Shown one piece after another: positions 17,501 through 25,720 of a DNA stretch of 64,000 bases. The position numbers and the translations under genes are program-made. The notes under the pieces were generated by a model. The model was not told the DNA's origin, searched no databases, and worked only from the letters and a program-made list of their open reading frames with translations. The first letter of the stretch is position 1, and every line of letters begins with the position of its first letter. The DNA comes from Thermogutta terrifontis (GTDB lineage: Bacteria > Planctomycetota > Planctomycetia > Pirellulales > Thermoguttaceae). The stretch covers positions 4,361,206 through 4,425,205 of the forward strand of contig NZ_CP018477.1 in NCBI RefSeq assembly GCF_002277955.1. The letters are read 5' to 3'.

Positions 17501-17692
17501 GCGGAGCCCAACTCCACGACCGTGGAGGTTGTAAGATTAAAAAACGGAGTGAGTGCGGAGTATCTCCGCAGAGGGTTAGGAAACATTCTGTCGGGATCAA
17601 CGAGTCCTGTTGCCGGGCAAGGAGGCAAGGAGCCATCCCCGCCTAAAACGCCGGTTGAGCCGCGTCCCAGCTCTGGCGAGCGCAAACCATGA
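14540..17692 (+). CDS. Secretin N-domain-containing exported protein without a visible secretin barrel
   Basis: About 1050 residues. A hydrophobic leader (SVTGLLLVSGCIFIF) is followed by a Pro/Lys/Glu-rich linker, then a domain resembling STN/N0 (VRVNFRGQSWPKVLEWIADL) and several secretin N-type subdomains (for example FVRVTFQLESLLADQAADEL, NSIIAQAPPDKMAII, NAIIAYAPLADHVTI, NSIVVQNADSRQLAEI, NCLVVSAPVYLMND). Two low-complexity Gly/Pro or Ser/Gln-rich insertions separate them. The gate and beta-barrel segment that normally ends a type II/III secretin is not evident; the C-terminus is a Pro-rich tail. It may be a scaffold in an export system, or its barrel may be supplied by another protein. 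It converges with the gene at 17705. Confidence 0.7.
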   Translation: MNRFGIPQWIRSVTGLLLVSGCIFIFPPGRIVAQDSASSAIDKNHAAVQVMVSQPEGTATESKAVQNPGGDVPKLIAKPPAEQAPESTPSPKGPENAAGPAGGPPGKEQGKSSEPPKGPPPITRPKEPSEPPEWNVEQSEAGRVRVNFRGQSWPKVLEWIADLSHMSLDWQELPGDYLNLSTQQAYTVEELRNLINWHLFQRGYTMIRQGEVLTVVNLEKLDPGIVPHVTPEELEKTPAFEFVRVTFQLESLLADQAADELKPLLSPRGKLFPLSATNRLEAMDLAVNLREVARILRQEQSGTGQERMVREFVLRFARAEETLQQLKDLLGIRDAAPPMPPGVNPQQLQQLQQMIAAQGGAVAQPGMPGAPGTPGAKGTPPTLRRPSDVNLVVNTRRNSIIAQAPPDKMAIIEQAVKLLDVPSDQDTAILAHLNRFQVYRLAAIDPEPLVKTLRELGGLDPSTRLEVDKQNNAIIAYAPLADHVTIRSVIERLDGSGRRFEVIQLRRLPADYVAGTIEFMMGGQESSSESLPPWLPPWERTRRQSETTNRNRFRVDADVENNRLLLWANDIEIQEVQKLLVKLGEIAEPGSVGGRVRTLEFGDPAQADAALQLLERHWNRISPHPLRVEKTPGWERPSGAPTPNQKQDVPTGNDRASEPQADSRQNAPFHGGSGRGSDGQVSIRAAVLTQVADESKEQHDAAVRDQPSDGSQSIHRPGEENGGVRVSDEPESGSSRNLTGRGEGQGQLPAAPEITVYQTPDGRLIFTCPDPTALDMVEQFLRDVIPPQPDYQIFRLRYAWADNVVKILESLFSEEENNRRRSPFWGFDPWWSLSETSDRDRKGRLSQRRPIKFVADTDTNSIVVQNADSRQLAEIKQIIDFYDQPPPTDGQSIRVTEIFPLRWAKASQMATAIKDVYRDLLSPNENQRPGERGIVFFFPDSFSDTRTPRFKGLLSVGVDETSNCLVVSAPVYLMNDLRELITQLDRNAEPNSTTVEVVRLKNGVSAEYLRRGLGNILSGSTSPVAGQGGKEPSPPKTPVEPRPSSGERKP

Positions 17693-17704
17693 AAGCGAAG
17701 CACA

Positions 17705-20527
17705 TCACCGGGAGGGGGCGTGCTCCATAAGAATCTCCAGGTGGGCTGTGATGGCCTCTTGCGTGATGATCGCATTTCCCTCTAACCCACGGAACCAATT
17801 GAGAGGCGGAGCAAGAAACGGTTCCTTGGAGTCTGCTTTGCTGTCTCCCGACGGAGACTTCTGCGAGCCGGACACCTGATCTGCTTCCGGGGTTTCGCTC
17901 TCCCTCTGGTTGAGGGTATTCCCCAATCGGGAACGCACGAACTCCGCAACGCGGTTGACGGCAGGCAGAGGCTGCTGGACAGACGTATCGCGTCTTTCCC
18001 GCAAAACCTCGCGGCGCGGCCCCGCACTCGGGGGCTCACCCGAGGTTGGATCGATGCCCGACATAGGCGGCAGGGGCTTTCCATCCGCAAACGATGTCGA
18101 AGTCCAGCGGGGAATGCCGAACTCGTCGGGCTGATACACGTACTCGCCGCCAAGGGGACAGCGGAGCTCGGCGTCAAAAAGAAATTCCGCTACGCGCTTG
18201 CATTCTTTCCCGGGAACGCGGAGCTGTTGTTCGAGATCTCGAAGAAAACGTAGGTTTCCCAGGGAGGTCTGCATCGTCCGCCAGTAAACAAAGCGGTTGA
18301 GCAAAGGCGTGATTCGAGCGTGCGAAAGATCGCCGAGGAAGACCCGCACATGAGCTTCTCGTTCCGTCTCTTGCCACCGCAGTTGGTTCGTCACCGCGGT
18401 CAAAACCTCGGGCTGGAAGGAAAACACGGTAACGCCCTGCATTTCCCGCCGCCATAATCCAAACAATCCCCGACTGTAACCGTTTGCATCGGGTCGGGTG
18501 CTGAAAGTCTGATTGATTTTTCCCAGCACTCCAAGCTCTCCCGTTGTTCCCAGGTAACCGATAAGAATGTCCCGAATTCGCCCGGTGGGCACCACCCGAC
18601 CATCCACAATGTCCAGGGGAGGCACAATATCGTAGAGTCCACCGAACAGTCGGCCGCGACTCAAACTGATTTCAAAACGTCCCAATTCTCCCTCAATCGG
18701 AGCCAACTCGTATTTGTCGGGTGGCCCCATTTTGGCGACGAGATTCTCGTAGTTTTCTTTCGCCAGTGGGGTGACCCGGGCGTCCACAATGATCCGTTCC
18801 CGGTTGGCAGCGACTGACTCCCGCTGGATGGCCACGATGACCGGATCCAGTCGCTGCCACTGAGTGGTGTAGTGGGCTAGAAATTCTCGATAGAGCTGGA
18901 CTTCCTGAGGACTGGCCTGCTCCACGCGAATATCCGCAATGGGGACAAAATGGCCCCGTTCGCCGCGCAAGGAGTCCCGCACGATGCCGTTTTCAATGAC
19001 GGTGCGACTTCCGTCTGCCCGCGGACCGAAACGGTTGGGAAGATAGCCGTGGGTGACGAGTTCTTCAATCGTATCAAAGGCGTGTCCCTCGCAAGCCGCC
19101 GCAAGAAGAGCAAGCTCGACCATGTCCATGTCGGCCAGGGCCTGGAGCCGACGCTGTGTCTCGATGCGGTAGGCCGGTCCTGTCAAGTTACGAAAGAACT
19201 CACGCGAAAGATAGATAAACGCGGTATCGCGCCGGCTCACAGGGAAGATCGCCCGCGCCAAACGGAACTCGGCCGAGTCTGCAAGTCGCCCACGGCCGGC
19301 AGAGGCTTCCAGAAACCGCTCCACCAGCTTTCGCGATGTGGTCACGAGATGGAAGTCTCCGTCGGTGACGTAGTAGGATCGCACCGCTCCGTCTTCAGAG
19401 CTTAAATAGGAGACGGCGCGATTGAGGATCGTCAGGTTTTCCTCGCGTACCCCTCCCTTTTTCAGACGTTCCTGCCGCTGCTGCATCAGATTGGCCTGAA
19501 ACAGTGCGTTATTGCGAGCCTGAAACAGCAGTCCGAACGCCGCCCCCTCATGGAAGTGAAGGTCGAAACCGACAATCGCCACGTCGGCCACGATTGTTTC
19601 TCCTAGCAGTCGCGAGAGTGCGGATTGTCGCAGGACGAGCTGCTCCTCAATGCGTCGGCTGATGGCATAGTTCAGCGAACGCAGGGCCACGAGATTCTGG
19701 ATGTCGCCCCCCCACCGAGCCAGAGTGTCCTGAATCCAGAGAAAGTTGTTAAAGCTTCCGAATCGAATGTAGAGCGATTCCACCGGCACATGGGTGGCCA
19801 GGGGTTCAACGACTACATCCTGCGGGACGTCCACTGCCGGAGGTGGTTGCTCATCCCAGGGGGACGGCAGGGGTTGGTTGGCCGTGCCTTCAAAAACCTG
19901 CGGTGACAAAAAGCGAGCTTCCATGATTCTCAAGCGAAGCGGTTCACTGCTCAGCATGAGGCCGAGTTGTTCGCGAAACCACGCCTCCCAGGATTCCGAG
20001 GCCGTTTGGGGAGGCTTGAGTCCCAGACGCTGCGATAGCATGAGCCGAAGATACTGCGCCACCAGAGGCGGATAATCGGGCTTTGACTCAAAAAGTCCCG
20101 GCGGTTGCGCGTATTCCCGCCACCAGCCTCGCAGAGCCCTTTCGTATCCGCGCGGATCAGTTCGGGGAATTATTCGGACCAACTGGGGAGGCCGCGTCCC
20201 GATGCTGACATCCAGCGGTTGCTCGCCTCGGAAAAGAAAATAGATCGTCATCCTGGGGACACTGCCGACCATCTCGGCAAAGAAGCCTCCCAGTGGTGGG
20301 CCAGCAATAACAGGATAGAACACACGATGCTCCGCGTCCTCCAGCAGAACGCCCTCCAGTCCCAACGGCCGAGGCAACTGCTGCGGGATGAGGTCCATTT
20401 CAATTTTGCCAACGCCAAACGGTTGGCCGACGTAGGCTTCCGTACGCAACTCAGCGGCCTGGACTGGGAACTTTGGCAAGAGCCATATCCCTGCCGTCAA
20501 CATAAGTCCCAAAAGCTGTCGGTGCAT
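17705..20527 (-). CDS. Large exported protein of unknown function
   Basis: About 940 residues with a signal peptide (LLGLMLTAGIWLLPKFPVQA). No domain is recognised. The body looks like a conserved planctomycete-type extracellular or periplasmic protein with alternating helical and beta regions, and the last 150 residues are polar and Pro/Ser-rich. The second ATG (20527) is preferred because it directly precedes the signal sequence. It stands alone, ends 12 bases from the convergent secretin-domain gene and has a 180-base upstream region. Confidence 0.6.
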   Translation of the reverse strand: MHRQLLGLMLTAGIWLLPKFPVQAAELRTEAYVGQPFGVGKIEMDLIPQQLPRPLGLEGVLLEDAEHRVFYPVIAGPPLGGFFAEMVGSVPRMTIYFLFRGEQPLDVSIGTRPPQLVRIIPRTDPRGYERALRGWWREYAQPPGLFESKPDYPPLVAQYLRLMLSQRLGLKPPQTASESWEAWFREQLGLMLSSEPLRLRIMEARFLSPQVFEGTANQPLPSPWDEQPPPAVDVPQDVVVEPLATHVPVESLYIRFGSFNNFLWIQDTLARWGGDIQNLVALRSLNYAISRRIEEQLVLRQSALSRLLGETIVADVAIVGFDLHFHEGAAFGLLFQARNNALFQANLMQQRQERLKKGGVREENLTILNRAVSYLSSEDGAVRSYYVTDGDFHLVTTSRKLVERFLEASAGRGRLADSAEFRLARAIFPVSRRDTAFIYLSREFFRNLTGPAYRIETQRRLQALADMDMVELALLAAACEGHAFDTIEELVTHGYLPNRFGPRADGSRTVIENGIVRDSLRGERGHFVPIADIRVEQASPQEVQLYREFLAHYTTQWQRLDPVIVAIQRESVAANRERIIVDARVTPLAKENYENLVAKMGPPDKYELAPIEGELGRFEISLSRGRLFGGLYDIVPPLDIVDGRVVPTGRIRDILIGYLGTTGELGVLGKINQTFSTRPDANGYSRGLFGLWRREMQGVTVFSFQPEVLTAVTNQLRWQETEREAHVRVFLGDLSHARITPLLNRFVYWRTMQTSLGNLRFLRDLEQQLRVPGKECKRVAEFLFDAELRCPLGGEYVYQPDEFGIPRWTSTSFADGKPLPPMSGIDPTSGEPPSAGPRREVLRERRDTSVQQPLPAVNRVAEFVRSRLGNTLNQRESETPEADQVSGSQKSPSGDSKADSKEPFLAPPLNWFRGLEGNAIITQEAITAHLEILMEHAPSR

Positions 20528-20710
20528 CGGATTATTTCCCTCCATGTAGTGGGAGCATCACACGAGGTGTTCTGCGAGACGTTACTGTTCCATTGTCGGG
20601 GCAAAGGACACATCCGGGCAAGCCGAATAGAGTGCAAACGCGCTACGCCCAGCGGCGGATCCAACGGCCTGGCGTGAAATGTGAAGGATCCCGCAGGGAT
20701 TACCCCGCCA

Positions 20711-21535
20711 TCACGCCCGGAGGGCAATTTGCCATATCAGGACAACAGTGCCCATGAAAAAGACCCATCCGGCAAACCAGCTCAGCCGACCTTTGGCAAG
20801 CCATTGGATGACCCAGGCGAGAGCCAGCAGGCCGATCGCAAAGGAAAGTACGACGCCGAGCATGATCGGGCCCAGCGAAGCATCGATGGAGGCGGGATGA
20901 AGGAGCTTGCGGCCTTCAATGATGGTGGCCCCGGCAATCGTGGGAATGGAGAGAAGGAAGGAAAAGCTGGCGGCTTCCTCACGCTTCAGGCCGCAAACCA
21001 AGCCAGCAGCGATTGTCATCCCACTGCGCGATAATCCGGGTAGGATGGCCAGCGCCTGGGCAAGCCCCACCAACACGGCCTGAGCTACGGTGAGTTGACC
21101 GGCTTCCCTGAGGCCCTGTTTTCGTCTCACGCTGAGCAACACCCCACCCGTCACAAAAAACATCAAACCCGCCGTCAAGACATGGTCGAGGGGATCGTAG
21201 CCAAGGTGCACAAGCAGCCAGTCTTTGAGCCACAATTCGTAACCCACCCCAGCGCACGCGGCCGGGATCGTCGCCACAATCAGGAGGAATAGTGTCCTGG
21301 ACTCGGATGAGAGTAACGCGGCGATCCGCCGACGATAGTAAACGATCACAGCCAGCAGGGTCCCGAGGTGAAGCATCACGTTGATGGTCAGTTTTTCGTG
21401 AAGCGGATGAGCCAACGCGTCGAACAGGTGGGCCAGGACCAACACATGACCAGAGGAGCTGATCGGGAGAAACTCTCCCAGACCCTGAACTACGGCGAGA
21501 GCGGCTACTTCGAGATACTCGGCCAATCCTTCCAT
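20711..21535 (-). CDS. uppP: Undecaprenyl-diphosphatase (UppP/BacA)
   Basis: This integral membrane enzyme removes phosphate from undecaprenyl diphosphate to recycle the lipid carrier for cell-wall and polysaccharide synthesis; overexpression gives bacitracin resistance. The 274-residue protein has the family signatures QGLGEFLPISSSGH near the N-terminus and LPGLSRSGMTI in the middle, with about eight membrane segments. Length is normal. A strong hairpin/T-tract lies 55-100 bases before its start and separates it from the upstream TadG-like gene. Confidence 0.95.
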   Translation of the reverse strand: MEGLAEYLEVAALAVVQGLGEFLPISSSGHVLVLAHLFDALAHPLHEKLTINVMLHLGTLLAVIVYYRRRIAALLSSESRTLFLLIVATIPAACAGVGYELWLKDWLLVHLGYDPLDHVLTAGLMFFVTGGVLLSVRRKQGLREAGQLTVAQAVLVGLAQALAILPGLSRSGMTIAAGLVCGLKREEAASFSFLLSIPTIAGATIIEGRKLLHPASIDASLGPIMLGVVLSFAIGLLALAWVIQWLAKGRLSWFAGWVFFMGTVVLIWQIALRA

Positions 21536-21589
21536 TATCCAAACCCCGAAGGCACGAGATGGCGAGCGGTTGGCGCGGCGGCCGTCAAG

Positions 21590-21633
21590 AAAAAAAGTGC
21601 CCTTCGTAGGCGGGGCAGGGACCTACGAAGGGC
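21590..21633 (-). terminator. Intrinsic terminator between the TadG-like gene and uppP
   Basis: On the minus strand GCCCTTCGTAGG and CCTACGAAGGGC form a perfect 12-base stem around an 11-base loop, followed by AC and seven T residues. A second, weaker hairpin (GTGAGGG/CCCTCAC) lies just upstream at about 21641-21656. It would stop transcripts from the TadG-like gene. Because it lies 55 bases before uppP, attenuation of uppP is also possible. Confidence 0.75.
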
Positions 21634-21854
21634 TGCGCTGTGAGGGTCCCCTCACGCACTTTTATTATTGCGCGCCCCCGACCCGTTTGCAAGCCCCTTG
21701 CGCGAAAAATTCTGCATTGAATTGCTCGAAAACCGGCTTTTGCATTTCTTGAAAGAGACATTTGTGCTTCGCCGTGCAATGCATTTCATGGTGTTTTCAT
21801 GCGCGAAAGCCATTGCCATCCGGTTTGGGTTCAATCCCGTCGCCAATCATGGCG

Positions 21855-24362
21855 CTACTTAACCAGGCGTACTTTGGGGGATTCGATGATTCTTTCGAAA
21901 ATCTCCCTCAAGCGTGACTCGTATTCGGCGGGGTTGCCGCTTCCACGGGGACTTTGTCCGTCGTCGTTGGCAGTGCCGCCCAGTCTCGCCAGGCGGTCCA
22001 TAAAGTTGTAATCGGTCCCTAATCCAACGCCCACTGGGAACACCGACCAGTGATCCAGTTGCATCCGTGCAGCCTGCATAAGGGCTGCGTCATAGGGATA
22101 GGCGCTGCCACCGTAGTACTCGGGACTGGGGTTTTGGCTGATAAAACCTCTGATTTCGGCCGGTGAACTCACATAAAGATTGGGGACTCCGTCGGTGAGC
22201 AGAATCACGACCTTGTTGGTGTCGCGGCGGCCCGTTCCGCCTTCGGTCCGCGGCTTGAGCAGATTCCTCGCGGCCAGGAGCCCTGCTTCCGTTGCGGTCG
22301 AAGCCCCCTTGTCGCCGCATGCCTGGAGGCGGGTGCAGACCGCCATGGCCTCATCGTAATCTCCGGTCAGCGGTTGGGCGATGACAGGCCCGCCACCGCT
22401 CAGCGAATCGTAGGTGATGATCGACACCCAATCCCGCTGGCTCGGATCCGGAATTCCCTGGTTTCTCTCTTTGACGACCTGTATTGCGGCAATCAGGGCC
22501 CGGCGCGCGGCATGCGTTGGCTGTTCGCGGGGAGGAAACCGAAAGGTGCCCCCATCGGTATCTTCCAGATGGTACGGACAGTACGGGCTGTGGCGCGAAA
22601 GAGGAACAAAATTGGCGCCATCCGGTTTCAGATCGCGTCCGTAGTCCATCATGAATTGGACATACGTGAGATATCCGATCTTGTTGAGGTACCGCTCGGG
22701 AAGCCGCGAGCTTGCACTGGGAAATGTGCTTCGATTGGGGTTGTTCATGCCCGTGATCCGGTCGGCACTCTGATTGGGTGGAAGCCACACGGATCCGCTG
22801 TTGGAGCGATTACCGCCCGTGTTTCCTCCGCCGCTGGTTGTCGCACTGCTACCGACAGGTGTGGACCGCCACAGTCCCGGCCCACCCGACGACGTGGCCC
22901 CAGTCGAGGACTGCTCCGGCCCATTCGGGCCGAAATCGCGATTTCCTCTACCACTTTGGGCCAGAAGGAACAACGCCCCGGACTGGGGTGGCATGAACGG
23001 CCCGAGAGTGGGCATCGTAATGTCGAGCGCAGCGTAGGCCTGGTCGAGAAATTTTGACGGAAATTGATTCCCGATCGGTCCACCGCCGGGAGAGCCCGGT
23101 GAGCCACCGCCCCCACCGCCGTTATTGCCGCCCGAGTTGCCACCCCTATTTCCCGAGCCGCCACCTCTCCCTGGCGAACCGCCTGAACCCTCGCGATCGG
23201 TCCCTCGACCGCGCGAGTTTTCCGCCCCCTGGTTTGAACCGTTGTTCCGATTTTCACGAGAGGTTCCCCCATTGCCTTCCCGACCGCGGTTGTTTGCTCC
23301 GTCGCGCTGACCACGGTCGCGGACATCGCCCCGATCGATGGGCGGTGGGCGATCACCACCGCGTCCCCTTCCGTTTCTACCGCCGCCGTCTCCACCATCA
23401 TTTCCGGGACTCGATCCCCTCGTAACTTGCACCGGTTTGATGATGTAATCGAGATACTTTTCCCAATAGCTGTAAAAACGGGAGCTATCAGGCGCAGGTC
23501 GGGCATTGGGCATGACCCGGGCAATCTGGTAGTCGATGATTGCCGAATACGCTTTAAATTTTCTCGTCAGTTCGTCGTCCGTGGGATTGATGCGGTAACG
23601 CGGAGGAACGTTGGGCCGGGTGAGCGGACCATTGTCTTTGGTGAGCTCTGCGTACGCAAGATCGGTCTGCGGGACGCCCCAAGGTTGACCAATATGTTCC
23701 AGTTGTCCGGGGAACCTTCCGAAGCCGAAGTCGTCGAACACATGCTGCATAAGCTCCGTGCCGATGGAGCCGTAGCCCGTCGAGCCGAAAGTGCTATTGA
23801 CCACGTCGGTGGCCCAGGCCGGTTCGGTATCGTCGTTCATGGACCCCGACAGATCAACCACGAAGGCAATATCCCGTGGATTGGCCATGGCAATGGCCTC
23901 CGCGGAAAGATCCACGGCCTGTCGGCCCAGTGCTCGGGCAAAAAAGAGGGGAGCTGGATTGCCGGTAAGAGCATCCCGGCGCACGCGAACCCGAACCGCA
24001 TTGGGTGCCGAGTTCGTCGGGGTGAAGGTTCTGCTGGTCGCATCCCAGATTCCTAATTCGACATCCTGTCGCAGAAGTCGCAGCGGCTGTCCGCCGGAAG
24101 TGTGGAATCGAGCATAGCGATCTGCGGTTTGGAACACGGTTTCGAATCCGTGGGCAATTTGGGAGGCACCCGCCAGCGCGGCCGAGTCGGCGGCGGCTTG
24201 AAGCTGCGCGCGAACCAGAACGACGTATCCAAGGTCCACGGCCAGCGCCATCAGGGCCAAAATGACGGCGAGCATCACGGCCGTCAAAATGAGGACCGCT
24301 CCCGTTCTCGCTCTTGAACCGGGAGGGTCACGCCTGCAGAGAAATCTTGTGGGTTTCCTCAT
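21855..24362 (-). CDS. TadG-like protein with von Willebrand A domain
   Basis: The protein begins with a short basic stretch and one hydrophobic helix in the Tad N-terminal pattern (ARTGAVLILTAVMLAVILAL, then LQAAADSAALAGA), which anchors it in the membrane. A VWA domain with a complete MIDAS (DLSGSMN) follows; its Rossmann-like part is split by a very long Gly/Arg/Asn-rich insertion (about residues 300-420). The rest contains VVILLTDGVPN and a PVGVGLGTDYNFM segment. TadG-type proteins belong to Flp/Tad pilus systems, but no other tad genes are nearby. The ATG at 24362 (MRKPTRF) gives the best leader; one six codons upstream is an alternative. Confidence 0.75.
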   Translation of the reverse strand: MRKPTRFLCRRDPPGSRARTGAVLILTAVMLAVILALMALAVDLGYVVLVRAQLQAAADSAALAGASQIAHGFETVFQTADRYARFHTSGGQPLRLLRQDVELGIWDATSRTFTPTNSAPNAVRVRVRRDALTGNPAPLFFARALGRQAVDLSAEAIAMANPRDIAFVVDLSGSMNDDTEPAWATDVVNSTFGSTGYGSIGTELMQHVFDDFGFGRFPGQLEHIGQPWGVPQTDLAYAELTKDNGPLTRPNVPPRYRINPTDDELTRKFKAYSAIIDYQIARVMPNARPAPDSSRFYSYWEKYLDYIIKPVQVTRGSSPGNDGGDGGGRNGRGRGGDRPPPIDRGDVRDRGQRDGANNRGREGNGGTSRENRNNGSNQGAENSRGRGTDREGSGGSPGRGGGSGNRGGNSGGNNGGGGGGSPGSPGGGPIGNQFPSKFLDQAYAALDITMPTLGPFMPPQSGALFLLAQSGRGNRDFGPNGPEQSSTGATSSGGPGLWRSTPVGSSATTSGGGNTGGNRSNSGSVWLPPNQSADRITGMNNPNRSTFPSASSRLPERYLNKIGYLTYVQFMMDYGRDLKPDGANFVPLSRHSPYCPYHLEDTDGGTFRFPPREQPTHAARRALIAAIQVVKERNQGIPDPSQRDWVSIITYDSLSGGGPVIAQPLTGDYDEAMAVCTRLQACGDKGASTATEAGLLAARNLLKPRTEGGTGRRDTNKVVILLTDGVPNLYVSSPAEIRGFISQNPSPEYYGGSAYPYDAALMQAARMQLDHWSVFPVGVGLGTDYNFMDRLARLGGTANDDGQSPRGSGNPAEYESRLREIFERIIESPKVRLVK

Positions 24363-24749
24363 GGCAAAGGACTCCACACGTATCTTTCTACCTTTGCCCG
24401 GGAAGTAGCTGCGCGTTCAACACGCCGGCATTTCCGGGAGTTTTTTGAACGATGGTCAACTCAGGGATGGTATAACGCGGAAGGTTCTATCTCGGGGAAA
24501 ACGGAATGGTCACTTGCGCGAGCAGGTAGGGCAGTACACCACCTTGAAGACTATAGGTCAGAACTGGTGTTTTACCGCGTGAAAATAGCCAGTCGTCACA
24601 TGCAATAAAGGGACGGTTGCGACGGATTTGCGGCAGACTTGGATTTTGACGATAGCGTGCAGAGGGGCACACGCCCCTTGAGTGGAACGGGCTCGGGATC
24701 TGACATCTTTTGCGGGGAAAAGCACAAGGGAATAGTAACTGTGCAGCAT
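24363..24749. other. Non-coding stretch upstream of the TadG-like gene
   Basis: No gene, RNA or repeat is recognised in these 390 bases between two minus-strand genes. It probably carries the promoter of the TadG-like gene. Confidence 0.4.
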
Positions 24750-25676
24750 TTATACACGGTGACGGAACTGCTGGGCTTGTGCGACGAGGTCAATGCCCGC
24801 GATTTCGTTCCAGGCCGCGAGCAAGCGGCGGTATACTGGACCCGGCTTTCCGGGGGCGGTTTGTCCCACCGGCGTCCCATTCAGTCGCACGACGGGCAGA
24901 AGGCAAAACGGAGTGCTGGTGAGGAAAATTTCGTCGCAGCGTTCGAGATCCGAGACGGTAAGAAAGCGGTGGAAGAACGGAATCCCCAGTTGGCTGGCCA
25001 GCTCCTTCACGACTTTGAGCGAGATACCCGGGAGAGTTCTCTCTTCCGGCGGGGCCACCAAACCCTCCTCACGATGGTAAGCCACGATGTTGGCGGTGGG
25101 GGCCTCAGTCACGCCTCCGTCGGCATCCAGAAGAATGGGCCTCGCTGAGGGGTCCACCCGCCGCACCTCCTTCTCTGCCAGGTAATAGTGCATGCGACTT
25201 CGACATTTAAGCTGCCTGGGCCAGCACTCCACAGGCACCTGCCGAACAGAGGCCACAGCCACCGACTCGCCGCTGGTGTACTTGTCGGCCCAGAGATAAA
25301 AGGGAAGTGGATATGTGTGAATGGCCACGATGGGAACGCTCGGGCCCGGGCCTGAGTAGGCGGCATATCGACCTGGCGTCACGAAAATGGAGACGCCCAT
25401 GTCGTCCGCAGGATGCATCAGCTTGTGGTTGGCCGCCACAACGTATTCAGCCGCCGATTTGAGCTGTTCGGCGGTGTAGCCGATGTCCAGCCCGATAATT
25501 TCCAGCGAATGGTAGAGCCTTGAAAGATGATCTTCCGCCCGAAAAATCGTGCTTCGGAAAGTTCGAAGTTGTTCCGCAATCGTTACACCCAGGACGAAAC
25601 CGGCGTCCACAACCGAAACTGCCAGCTCCCGCTCTGGCAGGAAGGTCCCGTTGAGAAAGGCAATCCGTTCTAGCAT
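24750..25676 (-). CDS. Class IV PLP-dependent aminotransferase (branched-chain/aminodeoxychorismate lyase-like)
   Basis: The 308-residue protein begins MLERIAFLNGTFLPERELAV and shows fold-type IV features: DAGFVLGVTIAEQLRTF, an RAEDHLSRL segment, the lysine region RQLKCRSRMHYYLAEKEV, VTEAPTANIVAY and LPGISLKVVKEL. Family members transfer amino groups of branched-chain amino acids or D-amino acids, or make 4-aminobenzoate from aminodeoxychorismate; the sequence alone does not decide. The start at 25676 aligns with the family, while in-frame codons upstream are poor matches. It is 44 bases downstream of the alpha/beta-hydrolase-like gene, possibly in one transcript. Confidence 0.8.
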   Translation of the reverse strand: MLERIAFLNGTFLPERELAVSVVDAGFVLGVTIAEQLRTFRSTIFRAEDHLSRLYHSLEIIGLDIGYTAEQLKSAAEYVVAANHKLMHPADDMGVSIFVTPGRYAAYSGPGPSVPIVAIHTYPLPFYLWADKYTSGESVAVASVRQVPVECWPRQLKCRSRMHYYLAEKEVRRVDPSARPILLDADGGVTEAPTANIVAYHREEGLVAPPEERTLPGISLKVVKELASQLGIPFFHRFLTVSDLERCDEIFLTSTPFCLLPVVRLNGTPVGQTAPGKPGPVYRRLLAAWNEIAGIDLVAQAQQFRHRV

Positions 25677-25720
25677 GGGCAAGACGCGTCCTTGAGCGTT
25701 AATGTAATATGAAGACTTTC

